DNA from: Pedobacter sp. PAMC26386
Lineage (GTDB): Bacteria; Bacteroidota; Bacteroidia; Sphingobacteriales; Sphingobacteriaceae
Assembly: GCA_014302835.1 (NCBI GenBank)
Contig: CP060294.1
Location: forward strand, 1,984,001-2,048,000
Direction: 5' to 3'
DNA: 64,000 bases
Of the stretch, positions 54,052 to 62,180 are shown piece after piece (the first letter of the stretch is position 1; every line of letters begins with the position of its first letter). The notes under the pieces were generated by a model that did no database searches, was not told the DNA's origin, and saw nothing but the letters and a program-made list of their open reading frames with translations. A program made the position numbers and the translations under genes.

Positions 54052-54679
54052 ATTCTTCTATCTCTTCCAGAAATTCCATTGCTTTCATTAAGGCTTTTCC
54101 TCCGAAACTTTCCATCATCTTTCTCACCCATTTTTTGTGTATATTTTTCAATGTTAAACTTCTGTATAAATAAATCGATATCAAGACGAAAAAAGTGACC
54201 ACAACAAGCTGGATCAGCCAAAACAAGGAGCCGCCATGGGCCACTAGTTCATCAGAATAATAAAAAGTACAATAAAACGGTGTTTGCAGAATTAATATTC
54301 TGCCAACATTATTTAATGAAGTCTGTATCATTGCCAATTTTTGCTGTGATTGCGTAACGCTATCGGCAACATTGATTTGATCCAGCAAAGCCAAATGTCT
54401 GATATAGGCTGCCACTGCAAAAATATTGAACAGCATAATCAGTCCAACGGAAATCACAAAATAGCTATTATTTAAGCCCTGGCTGATTAGAAACCCCAGA
54501 AAAATTATCCAGAGTATCCCACCCACTACACCAAATACCTGGCTTCTCTGAAAGGCGCCAATTTTAGCCGCAGCCTTGTCAACCAACATATCCCTGATTA
54601 TTTTATAATTCAGTGCTAATGATTTTTCCAATTTTCTATCGTAGCTCTGCCACAATTGTTTAATCTCCTGCTCTTCCAT
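54029..54679 (-). CDS. Membrane protein, partner of the ECF sigma factor
   Basis: 216 residues: a cytoplasmic N-terminal helical part (MEEQEIKQLWQSYDRKLEKS, about 1-45), four membrane helices (about 48-66, 70-92, 128-145, 150-172) and a C-terminal cytoplasmic tail. It starts 4 bp after the sigma gene, so it is translationally linked and probably its anti-sigma factor, but the zinc-finger (ZAS) or FecR domain of known anti-sigmas is absent. It may be a new type. Confidence 0.65.
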   Translation of the reverse strand: MEEQEIKQLWQSYDRKLEKSLALNYKIIRDMLVDKAAAKIGAFQRSQVFGVVGGILWIIFLGFLISQGLNNSYFVISVGLIMLFNIFAVAAYIRHLALLDQINVADSVTQSQQKLAMIQTSLNNVGRILILQTPFYCTFYYSDELVAHGGSLFWLIQLVVVTFFVLISIYLYRSLTLKNIHKKWVRKMMESFGGKALMKAMEFLEEIEEYKMEKAS

Positions 54680-54683
54680 TTTT

Positions 54684-55193
54684 TTAATATTTAACCTTTG
54701 AAAATCTTTGTTTTAATTTCTCTTTAATCCTATTGATCTTGGTTCCGATATTAGTTTCGGAAAGCCCTAATATTTCGGACATCTCCCGCTGACTCTTTTC
54801 TTCGAGATAAAGCAGCATTAACGCTCTGTCCAATTCTTTTAATTCGTTAATAAATTGCTGAAGTAAGCGTAACTCGCTTTGATTATCTATTGGTACTTCT
54901 TCACCAATAAACTCAATCATAGCTCCGGATATAGGTGTGATCAGCTCTTTCTTTTTTTTATCCTTTCTGTAAAAAGTAATAGCAACATTTAAAGCGACCC
55001 GGTACATCCAGGTAGTCAGTTTACTTTGCTGATTATACCCTGGATAGGCACGCCACAATTGCAAGGTAATTTCCTGTACAAGATCCTTTCTATCATCCTC
55101 ATCTTTATTAAAGGAGTTAGCAATCTTGTAGATGATTCCCTTGTTCTGCTCAATTACAGATAGAAACTGCTCCTGCTGGTCCAATGTATTCAT
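54684..55193 (-). CDS. ECF-type RNA polymerase sigma factor
   Basis: 169 residues from ATG 55191-55193 (MNTLDQQEQFLSVIEQNKGI); a longer start at 55241 adds 16 residues of unlikely sequence. Sigma region 2 shows FNKDEDDRKDLVQEITLQLW and TTWMYRVALNVAI; region 4 shows EEKSQREMSEILGLSETNIG and TKINRIKEKLKQRF, its DNA-reading helix. It directs the polymerase to promoters under control of the partner membrane protein at 54029. The target genes are not visible. Confidence 0.9.
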   Translation of the reverse strand: MNTLDQQEQFLSVIEQNKGIIYKIANSFNKDEDDRKDLVQEITLQLWRAYPGYNQQSKLTTWMYRVALNVAITFYRKDKKKKELITPISGAMIEFIGEEVPIDNQSELRLLQQFINELKELDRALMLLYLEEKSQREMSEILGLSETNIGTKINRIKEKLKQRFSKVKY

Positions 55194-55288
55194 AGCCTGT
55201 TCGCCTGCGCTGTGATTAAAGTTAATTTTAAATTCACTCAATTATTCGAAGGAATGAGCAAAATATCACAGTAAATGGAAATTAAAAA

Positions 55289-55296
55289 TAACTTTG
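55289..55296 (+). promoter_or_regulatory. Bacteroidota -7 element TAACTTTG for the HAD phosphatase
   Basis: TAACTTTG fully matches TAnnTTTG and ends 4 bp before ATG 55301. This would place transcription at or next to the start codon, so the mRNA may be leaderless. Confidence 0.45.
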
Positions 55297-55300
55297 CGTC

Positions 55301-55966
55301 ATGAATAAAGAAGTTGCAGTCATTTTTGATATGGACGGGGTTATTTGTCATACTAACCCGTATCATTCTCTGGCTTTTCGTGAGTTTTTCTCCGCTCGTA
55401 ACCTAACACCTACAGACGAAGATTTTGCTGCACACATGTTTGGAAAAAGCAATAGTTATATCCTTTCTCATTTTTTAAAAAGACCAGTTTCCGGAGCTGA
55501 GTTACTAGAAATGGAAAATGAGAAGGAAAGTCTTTTCCGCAAGATATATGCTCCGCACATTGAACCTATCGGGGGCATCATGGAGTTCATTACTGATTTA
55601 GAAAACAATGGTGTAAAACTAGGTGTAGCAACATCCGCACCTTATGCTAATCTTGATTTGATTTTGAACGAGGTGCCTATCCGTAAAAAGTTAGGTTCAA
55701 TTTTAGCTAGTGAGGACGTAAAAAACCATAAACCTGATCCTGAAGTTTACCTTACCTCTGCGCTTAATCTTGGAGTTAAACCTGAAGAATGCCTGGTTTT
55801 TGAAGATTCCTTTTCTGGCATTACGGCTGCGATAAATGCAGGTATGCACGTTGTAGGTGTGCTGACTTCTCACACTATAGAAGAATTGCCAAAGTGTAAT
55901 TTATATATTGATAATTATCATAAATTATCATACAATAAAATTAAATCATTGTTTCTTAAACCATAA
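55301..55966 (+). CDS. HAD-family phosphatase, beta-phosphoglucomutase-like
   Basis: 221 residues with the HAD motifs FDMDGVICHT (Asp10 nucleophile, Asp12), LGVATSAPYANL (motif II Thr/Ser), KNHKPDPEVYL (motif III Lys) and FEDSFSGITAAINAGM (motif IV, ED-S-G). The cap domain is the small helical type used in beta-phosphoglucomutase and related sugar-phosphate phosphatases. The exact substrate is open. Single gene, divergent from the sigma factor. Confidence 0.9.
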   Translation: MNKEVAVIFDMDGVICHTNPYHSLAFREFFSARNLTPTDEDFAAHMFGKSNSYILSHFLKRPVSGAELLEMENEKESLFRKIYAPHIEPIGGIMEFITDLENNGVKLGVATSAPYANLDLILNEVPIRKKLGSILASEDVKNHKPDPEVYLTSALNLGVKPEECLVFEDSFSGITAAINAGMHVVGVLTSHTIEELPKCNLYIDNYHKLSYNKIKSLFLKP

Positions 55967-56041
55967 TAATGTGGCATTATTTTTCGATTAGAATAAACGC
56001 TAACCTGTGATTTCCACAAAATAGATTAAAAAGATTGGAAA

Positions 56042-56599
56042 ATGAAAAAGTTATTCGTAGTTAGCCTGCTCACCGCTATCGGCTTTGTGCCGTATTATGC
56101 AGCAGCACAGATTAGCGTAAATATAAATATAGGATCTCAGCCCCTATGGGGGCCCGTTGGCTATGACCATGTGGATAATTATTATCTTCCCGATATTGAG
56201 AGTTACTACAATGTACCTAAAAAACAATTTTCGTACCGTGAAGGTAACAGATGGATTTTTGCCTCGTCGCTGCCTTCTAGATACAGTGGTTATGACTTAT
56301 ATAACGGTTATAAAGTTGTCGTAAATTCAAACGATCCTTATCGGAATTTTGATAGTGACAGAGTACGCTATGCAAAATACAAAAAAGTAAGAACCCAGAA
56401 AGTAATCAAATACAGTGATGACCCAAGATATTATGTAGTTAAGGGACATCCTCACGGAATGCCTCCCGGACAAGCAAAAAAATACTACTCAAAAGAAAAT
56501 AGACACGGAAAATGGAAAAACGACGACCGTGGAAATGGAAAGTGGAAAGATAATAATGGCCATGGGAACGGAAAAGGTCGTGGTAAGGAACGGGATTAA
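56042..56599 (+). CDS. Secreted basic Gly/Lys-rich protein
   Basis: 185 residues with a signal peptide (ending YYAAAQ). A beta-rich middle with many Tyr (YDHVDNYYLPDIESYYNVP, GYDLYNGYKVVV) is followed by a basic, low-complexity tail (GKWKNDDRGNGKWKDNNGHG). The motif GHPHGMPPGQAKK is a common feature of Sphingobacteriaceae secreted proteins. The function is not known; matrix or DNA binding is possible. Convergent with the sphingomyelinase gene by 3 bp. Confidence 0.75.
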   Translation: MKKLFVVSLLTAIGFVPYYAAAQISVNINIGSQPLWGPVGYDHVDNYYLPDIESYYNVPKKQFSYREGNRWIFASSLPSRYSGYDLYNGYKVVVNSNDPYRNFDSDRVRYAKYKKVRTQKVIKYSDDPRYYVVKGHPHGMPPGQAKKYYSKENRHGKWKNDDRGNGKWKDNNGHGNGKGRGKERD

Positions 56600-56602
56600 A
56601 AA

Positions 56603-58216
56603 TTAGTAAATCAATTGGGTTGACCAATTCAATGCAGGTTCTGTGTTTAATTTTACTACAAATTTCTCACTATCCCCCTTTGATGTACCATTCAGGTAAA
56701 TTTTATCTACACCATTCACCTTGTTTACCTGCAAATAATATCGTTTATTAAAATTATAGGTATTATAATCTTTGAATACAATAATATCTCCATCCTCCAG
56801 CTTAGCAGAATTACCATTTTCCTTTTTTACGATTTCGAGTTCTAATGATTTTAAAGATGTGCCCATTTTTGGATAGTAGTAATAATCTCCTCCATTTAGA
56901 ATTCCCCAATACCAGAAATTATTTAATCTTTCACTAAGTTCAACTCGGATTTTTCCATTCACAATTTCATTGTACTGAGCGGGCCGGTCTGTATTCACCA
57001 GGTTAAATTGTGTTGATAATTCTTTCGCAGTAATTCCATTTACCGTCAACCAGTCATTAGGTTTTGACAGGTTATAATTAATATACTTCCCAGTTTTCAC
57101 AGATTGAAATGATACATGGTCATACTTCCTATATTTCATGCTACTGGTTGGTATAGTCGCATCAGCGTTAATAAAGGCTGCAACTGGATAATGATCAGAA
57201 TATTCTGTCCAGTAACTCACCTCACCCAATAAATTTGTATAACTCATTAGCGAGGAGCTTACCGGATCAATTGCCAGGTTTTGCCATTTAGGTGGTACAA
57301 GATGATCTTTTGATACTAAAACATAGTCCAGATACTCCCTGTTATTTGTAGGATAAGGATAATGATAGGAAGCCATCACATTAGTTTTTGTATCCCATGT
57401 ATAAGGAACCCCTGCGTAATGCGGCTCATCGACATTCAGATACTTCAACATCGCACTATACTCAGTTGTACCTTTAATTACATTAAAATCACCTCCAAAA
57501 ATGACCATTTCATCTTTTGGGACATGCAAACTATCTATATAATTCCACATAGTTTCAAACTGGCTTTTACGTATATTGACCTCATTGCCACCACAAGATG
57601 ACTGAGTTGACTGAGTATGACTGGCCATCAAATGAATTCGTTTCCCATCTTTCAAGATACGCACATAAACGAATCCTTTGAGTGAAAATGCATCGGCATC
57701 ACAGCCTTTTGGATAAACATGCTGCATCATTTGCTCTATCGGGTATTTACTAGCAATCATCACCCCCCCATTTGTTGCTCCACCCTGCAATAATTCGCGC
57801 CAGTCACCGCTTGTTTTGTCCCACCCTGCTTTAGACCCGCCTAATACAGGTGTTTGATAAGGGAAATTTGTTACCAGATTGTCTTTCAGTGCCTTGCTGG
57901 CAGTATTATCAAAACACTCTTCCAATAATAACACATCATATTTTTTCAGGTAATCAGCAGATCCTATTACTGCTCCACGTGCTGCCTGAGCCCATTGTGT
58001 CGTAGATGAAACGGCTATATCAGGCAAAAGAAACAAATTGTGTGTCAACACCTTAATAGAATTAGAAGAGCTTCCATCGGAATTAACAGCAATGGATTTA
58101 GAAGCAGAAATCGTCTCATCTTTTGAAAGATCATTTACCTTTCTACAAGCCCCACTAAATAATAGAAGGGCTATCATCGCCAGCCATTTTGTTTTTGTAA
58201 AGATTTCTTGAATCAT
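56603..58216 (-). CDS. Secreted neutral sphingomyelinase-like phosphodiesterase, lipoprotein
   Basis: 537 residues with a lipoprotein signal (LLLFSGACRK, Cys24). The catalytic half is an endonuclease/exonuclease/phosphatase fold with bacterial sphingomyelinase C patterns: VLTHNLFLLP (Asn60), LLLEECFDNTAS (Glu100), GVMIASKYPIEQMMQ, KGCDADAFSLKGFVYV, ASHTQS (His200), GGDFNV (Asp243, Asn245) and SDHYPV (Asp341, His342). These correspond to the metal and catalytic residues of the Bacillus enzyme. A C-terminal domain (about 360-537) could bind lipid or glycan. It cleaves sphingomyelin-type lipids to ceramide and the phosphate head group, or a related lipid. Confidence 0.9.
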   Translation of the reverse strand: MIQEIFTKTKWLAMIALLLFSGACRKVNDLSKDETISASKSIAVNSDGSSSNSIKVLTHNLFLLPDIAVSSTTQWAQAARGAVIGSADYLKKYDVLLLEECFDNTASKALKDNLVTNFPYQTPVLGGSKAGWDKTSGDWRELLQGGATNGGVMIASKYPIEQMMQHVYPKGCDADAFSLKGFVYVRILKDGKRIHLMASHTQSTQSSCGGNEVNIRKSQFETMWNYIDSLHVPKDEMVIFGGDFNVIKGTTEYSAMLKYLNVDEPHYAGVPYTWDTKTNVMASYHYPYPTNNREYLDYVLVSKDHLVPPKWQNLAIDPVSSSLMSYTNLLGEVSYWTEYSDHYPVAAFINADATIPTSSMKYRKYDHVSFQSVKTGKYINYNLSKPNDWLTVNGITAKELSTQFNLVNTDRPAQYNEIVNGKIRVELSERLNNFWYWGILNGGDYYYYPKMGTSLKSLELEIVKKENGNSAKLEDGDIIVFKDYNTYNFNKRYYLQVNKVNGVDKIYLNGTSKGDSEKFVVKLNTEPALNWSTQLIY

Positions 58217-58476
58217 AATTTAACTGTGTTTTTCTATAGGTTAAGAAAATATATCATTTCAAAACTACCTCAAACACAACCAAATAGAATTAACACAGCA
58301 TTATCAAATCATCAAGATAGTATAAATACAATTTCATAGTCCCGATTTGACTCCTCAGGTATAGAGCCATCTAAAAACACATCATTTCAGGAACAAAATT
58401 TAATTTATTAACTCAATCGATTTAAAGACAAGAAACAAATAAGCATTTAAATGCAATTACAAGAACAGTACCGCTC

Positions 58477-58775
58477 ATGATTAAATTATTTATTCTAATT
58501 GTATTGTATTTTTGTTTTATCAAATCGACCTTTTCACAGACTTCAGCAGATCAGTTAGTGAAGACTAAAAGCAAAAACTCAAGCGGAATAATTCAGGGTT
58601 CAATTAAAGATCATGATACTTATTCTCCTATTGATGGCGCAACTGTAATATTGAAAAATCTGAATGACAGAGCAAAAAGCCACACACTAATCAGTCTGCA
58701 GGATGGTTCTTTTAATTTCAAACAGGTGACTAAAGGAAACTATTCTCTAACTATTTCCTATGCCCACATGGTACA
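58477..58775 (+). pseudogene. N-terminal fragment of a TonB-type receptor (carboxypeptidase-regulatory-like domain)
   Basis: A signal peptide (ending STFSQ) is followed by IIQGSIKDHDTYSPIDGATV, NLNDRAKSHTLISLQDGSFN and the carboxypeptidase-regulatory-like strand FKQVTKGNYSLTISYAHM. Receptors continue with a plug and barrel, but here the sequence departs after about residue 100 and stops at 58851. The downstream sequence is the opposite-strand ygiD relic, so a deletion joined the two. End of homology placed near 58775 from pattern only. Confidence 0.6.
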
Positions 58776-58787
58776 GGTAGTCAGCAA

Positions 58788-59075
58788 TCAGTTCCTGATC
58801 GTACTATACGTGACAATATCAACTGATAATTTAGTAATTATATCACTATAGGCTGATGGTCTGACTGCTAAAGAATCTCCCGCTTTTTTCAGGCTTCGAG
58901 TAAATGGATTGTCTTTGAAAGTATGATTCGGATCACCATGCCCAACAAAATATACCGGCATCGTTACATCTTCACGGTAAGTATCTGGTAAAAGTTTTAA
59001 CAGTTCTTCCAGTTGTTTTACCGGACTTATTAAAGGTAAAATAGGGAGTGCTTTTAGAAAACTGATACGCTGCAT
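58788..59075 (-). pseudogene. N-terminal fragment of a YgiD-type 4,5-DOPA dioxygenase (LigB family)
   Basis: The minus strand opens MQRISFLKALPILPLISPVK and continues REDVTMPVYFVGHGDPNHTF and DNPFTRSLKKAGDSL, the start of the YgiD/extradiol dioxygenase family (usual form: MPxLFxGHGSPMNxxxDNxFxxxxxxLGxxL). Homology ends near 58875; the last 26 codons (AVRPSAYSDI onward) are foreign and stop at 58788. The catalytic His motifs further on are missing. It meets the truncated TonB-receptor start from the other side. Confidence 0.7.
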
Positions 59076-59251
59076 ATAATCTTCTGGTTTAATGAGCTCC
59101 TCAATTGAAGATTAAAAATTAATAGTGCATTGACTTAAGGTAAAAAATAGCCTGATGATAAACAAAATGAAACTAAGCTTTTATTTTGAATATAATATAA
59201 TAATAACAAATATAATTCGAATATAATTCTGAATATACATACATTTACAGA

Positions 59252-59731
59252 ATGATAGTCGAAAATAACATCAACTTAGATCATATTGATCTTGCGATTT
59301 TAAGATTAATGCAGGAAAATTCAAGGATCTCCAATGTCCATATGGCAAAAGAATTGGAAATGGCCCCTTCTGCTGTGTTGGAACGAGTAAAAAAACTAGA
59401 GCAGAAAAACGTAATCCTTCAATATACGACTAGAATTAACCCTGCAGCTATAGATTTAAAGTTACTGGCATTTATCTCTATGAAGGCTTCACACAGTTTG
59501 GGCTGCACAACCACGGCTATTGAGCTCGCCAAGATTAAGGAAGTGCAGGAAGTTCATATTATAGCAGGAGAAGACTGTTATCTTGTTAAAGTCAGAACAG
59601 CTGATTCTGCTTCATTAATGGAATTAATGCGTACTTCTTTCAGCAAAATCACCACAATTATATCGATCCGGACTACCATCGTTCTAGAAACTGTAAAAGA
59701 ACAGCAACAATTAGTAATTCCTGAAAAATAA
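59252..59731 (+). CDS. Lrp/AsnC-family transcriptional regulator
   Basis: 159 residues with the AsnC HTH at the start (LDHIDLAILRLMQENSRISN, VHMAKELEMAPSAVLERVKK) and the RAM ligand-binding domain (KLLAFISMKASHSLG, KEVQEVHIIAGEDCYLVKVR). Lrp-type proteins sense amino acids. It lies 8 bp before an EamA transporter gene, so it probably controls export of an amino acid or a related compound by that protein. Confidence 0.93.
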   Translation: MIVENNINLDHIDLAILRLMQENSRISNVHMAKELEMAPSAVLERVKKLEQKNVILQYTTRINPAAIDLKLLAFISMKASHSLGCTTTAIELAKIKEVQEVHIIAGEDCYLVKVRTADSASLMELMRTSFSKITTIISIRTTIVLETVKEQQQLVIPEK

Positions 59732-59739
59732 TTAACGTC

Positions 59740-60699
59740 ATGACCAATAAAACTGCTTCTCCACTTCTCGTCTATCTGGCTTTTGCTACCGTATATATTG
59801 TATGGGGCTCCACTTATTTTTTCATTCAAAAAGCCCTCGCAGGTTTTCCGCCATTCTTTCTGGGTACTTTCCGCTTTATCATTGCAGGTACGCTCCTGAT
59901 GACCTGGTGTAAATTTAAAGGAGAGAAAATATTAGATTGGAAAAATATGAAGTATGCAATTGTAAGCGGGCTTTTGATGCTTGGTGTTGCCAATGGAACT
60001 GTAATCTGGGTAGAACAATTTATTCCAAGTGGCCTGGTTGCTATTATGGTTGCCTCGGCAGCCATTTGGTTTGTGATCCTGGACAAACCCAAATGGAAAG
60101 AAAATCTGAGCAGTAGATCAACGGTTGCGGGATTGATAATTGGCTTTATAGGGGTTATATTATTGTTTTCAGAACAAGTGCTTCAAGCTGTCAATACTCC
60201 TCAAAGTACCAATCAAATACTCGGTATGGCCTTGCTGGTTCTTGGACCGATTGCCTGGGCCGGTGGGTCTTTATATTCTAAATATCATTCAGATGCAGAA
60301 AGTTCAGTATCAGTGAATACAGCATGGCAAATGCTTGCTGCCGGTATTGCATTTATTCCCGGTAGTGTCCTTAGTTCAGAGTATAGCCGTTTCCACTGGA
60401 ACAACATTTCCATAGACGCCTGGTTATCTATCACTTACTTGATTATATTTGGTTCTATTGCCGCTTTTAGTGCCTATATATGGTTGTTGAAAGTCCGTCC
60501 GGCTACACAGGTCAGTACTTATGCTTATGTCAACCCTGTTGTTGCGATTCTGCTGAGCGTGTGTTTTACCACTGATACAGTAAGCTGGATCCAGATTCTG
60601 GGTTTATTTGTCATTCTGGGAAGTGTGCTATTAATTAACCTGGTTAAATACAGAAAAAACAAGGTTTCTGCTCCGGCTGTTTTGTGTACCGAACAGTAA
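59740..60699 (+). CDS. EamA/DMT-family metabolite exporter
   Basis: 319 residues with ten hydrophobic segments in two EamA repeats: YIVWGSTYFFIQKALAGFPP and FLGTFRFIIAGTLL in the first half, AWAGGSLYSKYHSDAE and VRPATQVSTYAYVNPVVAIL in the second. These drug/metabolite transporters export amino acids and related molecules. It is coupled with the Lrp regulator before it and ends at a hairpin. Confidence 0.93.
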   Translation: MTNKTASPLLVYLAFATVYIVWGSTYFFIQKALAGFPPFFLGTFRFIIAGTLLMTWCKFKGEKILDWKNMKYAIVSGLLMLGVANGTVIWVEQFIPSGLVAIMVASAAIWFVILDKPKWKENLSSRSTVAGLIIGFIGVILLFSEQVLQAVNTPQSTNQILGMALLVLGPIAWAGGSLYSKYHSDAESSVSVNTAWQMLAAGIAFIPGSVLSSEYSRFHWNNISIDAWLSITYLIIFGSIAAFSAYIWLLKVRPATQVSTYAYVNPVVAILLSVCFTTDTVSWIQILGLFVILGSVLLINLVKYRKNKVSAPAVLCTEQ

Positions 60700-60705
60700 A
60701 AAAAC

Positions 60706-60729
60706 AGGCTGAGGGATAGCCCTCAGCCT
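60706..60729 (-). terminator. Terminator for the minus-strand small gene, overlapping the EamA end
   Basis: 10-bp perfect stem (aggctgaggg with ccctcagcct) and 4-base loop. On the minus strand it is followed by GTTTTTTTAC, a classical intrinsic terminator for the gene ending at 60736. On the plus strand it follows the EamA stop. Confidence 0.85.
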
Positions 60730-60735
60730 ATTGAA

Positions 60736-60942
60736 CTAATTGTAGCTTTCGCCTACTAGTTTCATAACCTCTATCTGAGGTTTTCCTTCCAACCCACTTT
60801 CATCTCTTTTTTTCTGAAAAGAAAGAAACGATTCAACAGCTAATACTCGTTTTTGAATGTCTTCGTTTTTATGGGGAGACAAATGGACGAAAGTCTTTCC
60901 ATCCTGACATAAGTAAACGGTATACTTTTTTACTATGATCAT
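60736..60942 (-). CDS. Small hypothetical protein, 68 residues
   Basis: MIIVKKYTVYLCQDGKTFVH at the start, a helical part (EDIQKRVLAVESFLSFQKKR) and a C-terminal GKPQIEVMKLVGESYN. Soluble, no known motif. Its clean terminator (60706-60729) supports it as an expressed gene. Confidence 0.55.
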   Translation of the reverse strand: MIIVKKYTVYLCQDGKTFVHLSPHKNEDIQKRVLAVESFLSFQKKRDESGLEGKPQIEVMKLVGESYN

Positions 60943-60999
60943 CTTTTATATTTTTTTCTTACAAATAAGACAAACAAGAGAACAAGAACGTGACAACAG

Positions 61000-61518
61000 T
61001 TATAAAATTTTGTTTTGTTTCATAAAATCTTTCTCAGCATCGGTAATATGATCATCGTCAATAGCTGGTGCAGTGGTGATTTTAGTCACAGCTAATTCAT
61101 CCATAATATCTACGAAGTTTTTATAGGTTGCACCTGATGTAGGTTTAATAATGACTACCAAAGTCTTTTTAGGATCATTACCATTGGCGAAGGCAACATT
61201 CGTTTTATTATTTAAAATTGAATATCTGATTTCTCTGAAACCTTCAACATTTGGCCTGCTCTTTCCTGCTACCCCCATATACCAGGCTACTTTATTATCC
61301 TTACCTAGTAAAATGGTCATCGTCCGGGAGGCCGCAAGATCCTGCGTAGCATTCGGGTCGCTTTGATCTGGTTTAGCAATATCCATCGCAATTGGTTTAG
61401 AGAGCGATGTAGTCAGCATAAAAAAGGTAATAAGTAAAAAGGCTAAATCTACCATTGCGGTCAGATCAACTTTAGGAGTACCTTTTCTGTTTCTGGAGGA
61501 GGTGTTTAATTCAGCCAT
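61000..61518 (-). CDS. exbD: ExbD/TolR-family biopolymer transport protein
   Basis: 172 residues from ATG 61516-61518 (MAELNTSSRNRKGTPKVDLT); the longer frame to 61584 adds a stretch covering a GC-rich hairpin. The ExbD hallmark VDLTAMVDLAFLLITFFMLT has the single membrane helix with the essential Asp, followed by a periplasmic domain (TMTILLGKDNKVAWY, VVIIKPTSGATYKNFVDIMD). With ExbB and TonB it powers TonB-dependent receptors. No ExbB or TonB is in the window, so its partner genes lie elsewhere. The operon neighbours upstream are the Moco-domain gene and the two-component pair. Confidence 0.9.
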   Translation of the reverse strand: MAELNTSSRNRKGTPKVDLTAMVDLAFLLITFFMLTTSLSKPIAMDIAKPDQSDPNATQDLAASRTMTILLGKDNKVAWYMGVAGKSRPNVEGFREIRYSILNNKTNVAFANGNDPKKTLVVIIKPTSGATYKNFVDIMDELAVTKITTAPAIDDDHITDAEKDFMKQNKIL

Positions 61519-61533
61519 GATGTTTGGTTTAAA

Positions 61534-61546
61534 CCGCCTTCGGCGG
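61534..61546 (-). repeat. GC-rich 5-bp hairpin in the exbD leader
   Basis: ccgccttcggcgg forms a 5-bp GC stem with a 3-base loop, 16 bp before the exbD ATG. Short CCGCC/GGCGG hairpins like this one are frequent in related genomes. It may affect exbD translation or simply be a repeat. Confidence 0.35.
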
Positions 61547-61653
61547 ATGAGGTTCTGGTTATTTAAACAGATGATGCAAATCAACTGGTTTTTCCATAAC
61601 GCTGAACCTCTAACTCTACATCAAGATAAATTAATTACCCGATTGCGATTTTA

Positions 61654-62157
61654 TTATTTAACTGTGCTTTTAACAAACAAACCAGTCACCTGTTTGATAC
61701 ATCTTGCAGGTTTCTTTTCATCCTGAACGATAATTCTAAATGGCCCATCAGCCGCCGGCAATGGTTTTCCGTCCATTTCATCTGACAGTATAATCACTCT
61801 GTCTGTAAACGCTTTATCTAATTCAGCTAAACCAAAAACTACCTGATAGCCATCGGCAGCTTCAACCAATAAACATTTGTTCAGATTCGGACCTTTCAGC
61901 TCCTTCCCTAAGGATGCACCAGCTTTTAGCAGAATATCAGATAGGACAACACCAGAATAAACGTGATTATTTCCGTCTTTATCTTTTCTATTCACCAAGG
62001 TCTTTTTGAAAGTACCCAGCTCAGTATTATTGAGATGGAATGGCGATGTTACTTCTCCTCCAACCTGAATAGAGGTTCCCTTTTGAATAGCTTGTGCCTT
62101 TGTCAGAGATGGAATCCCTATTAAAACAAAAAGCAGTATTAACAATTGTCGTTTCAT
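61654..62157 (-). CDS. Small secreted molybdopterin-binding-fold (sulfite oxidase-like) protein
   Basis: 167 residues with a signal peptide (ending LTKAQ) and a part of the sulfite-oxidase molybdopterin domain: YSGVVLSDILLKAGASLGKE, CLLVEAADGYQVVFGLAELD (Cys94) and LPAADGPFRIIVQDEKKPAR with CIKQVTGLFV. Only the core sheet is present, as in small Bacteroidota relatives that may not bind the cofactor. It stands between the LytTR response regulator and exbD on the same strand. Confidence 0.82.
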   Translation of the reverse strand: MKRQLLILLFVLIGIPSLTKAQAIQKGTSIQVGGEVTSPFHLNNTELGTFKKTLVNRKDKDGNNHVYSGVVLSDILLKAGASLGKELKGPNLNKCLLVEAADGYQVVFGLAELDKAFTDRVIILSDEMDGKPLPAADGPFRIIVQDEKKPARCIKQVTGLFVKSTVK

Positions 62158-62180
62158 AAAGCCAAATTATAGAATAAGTT

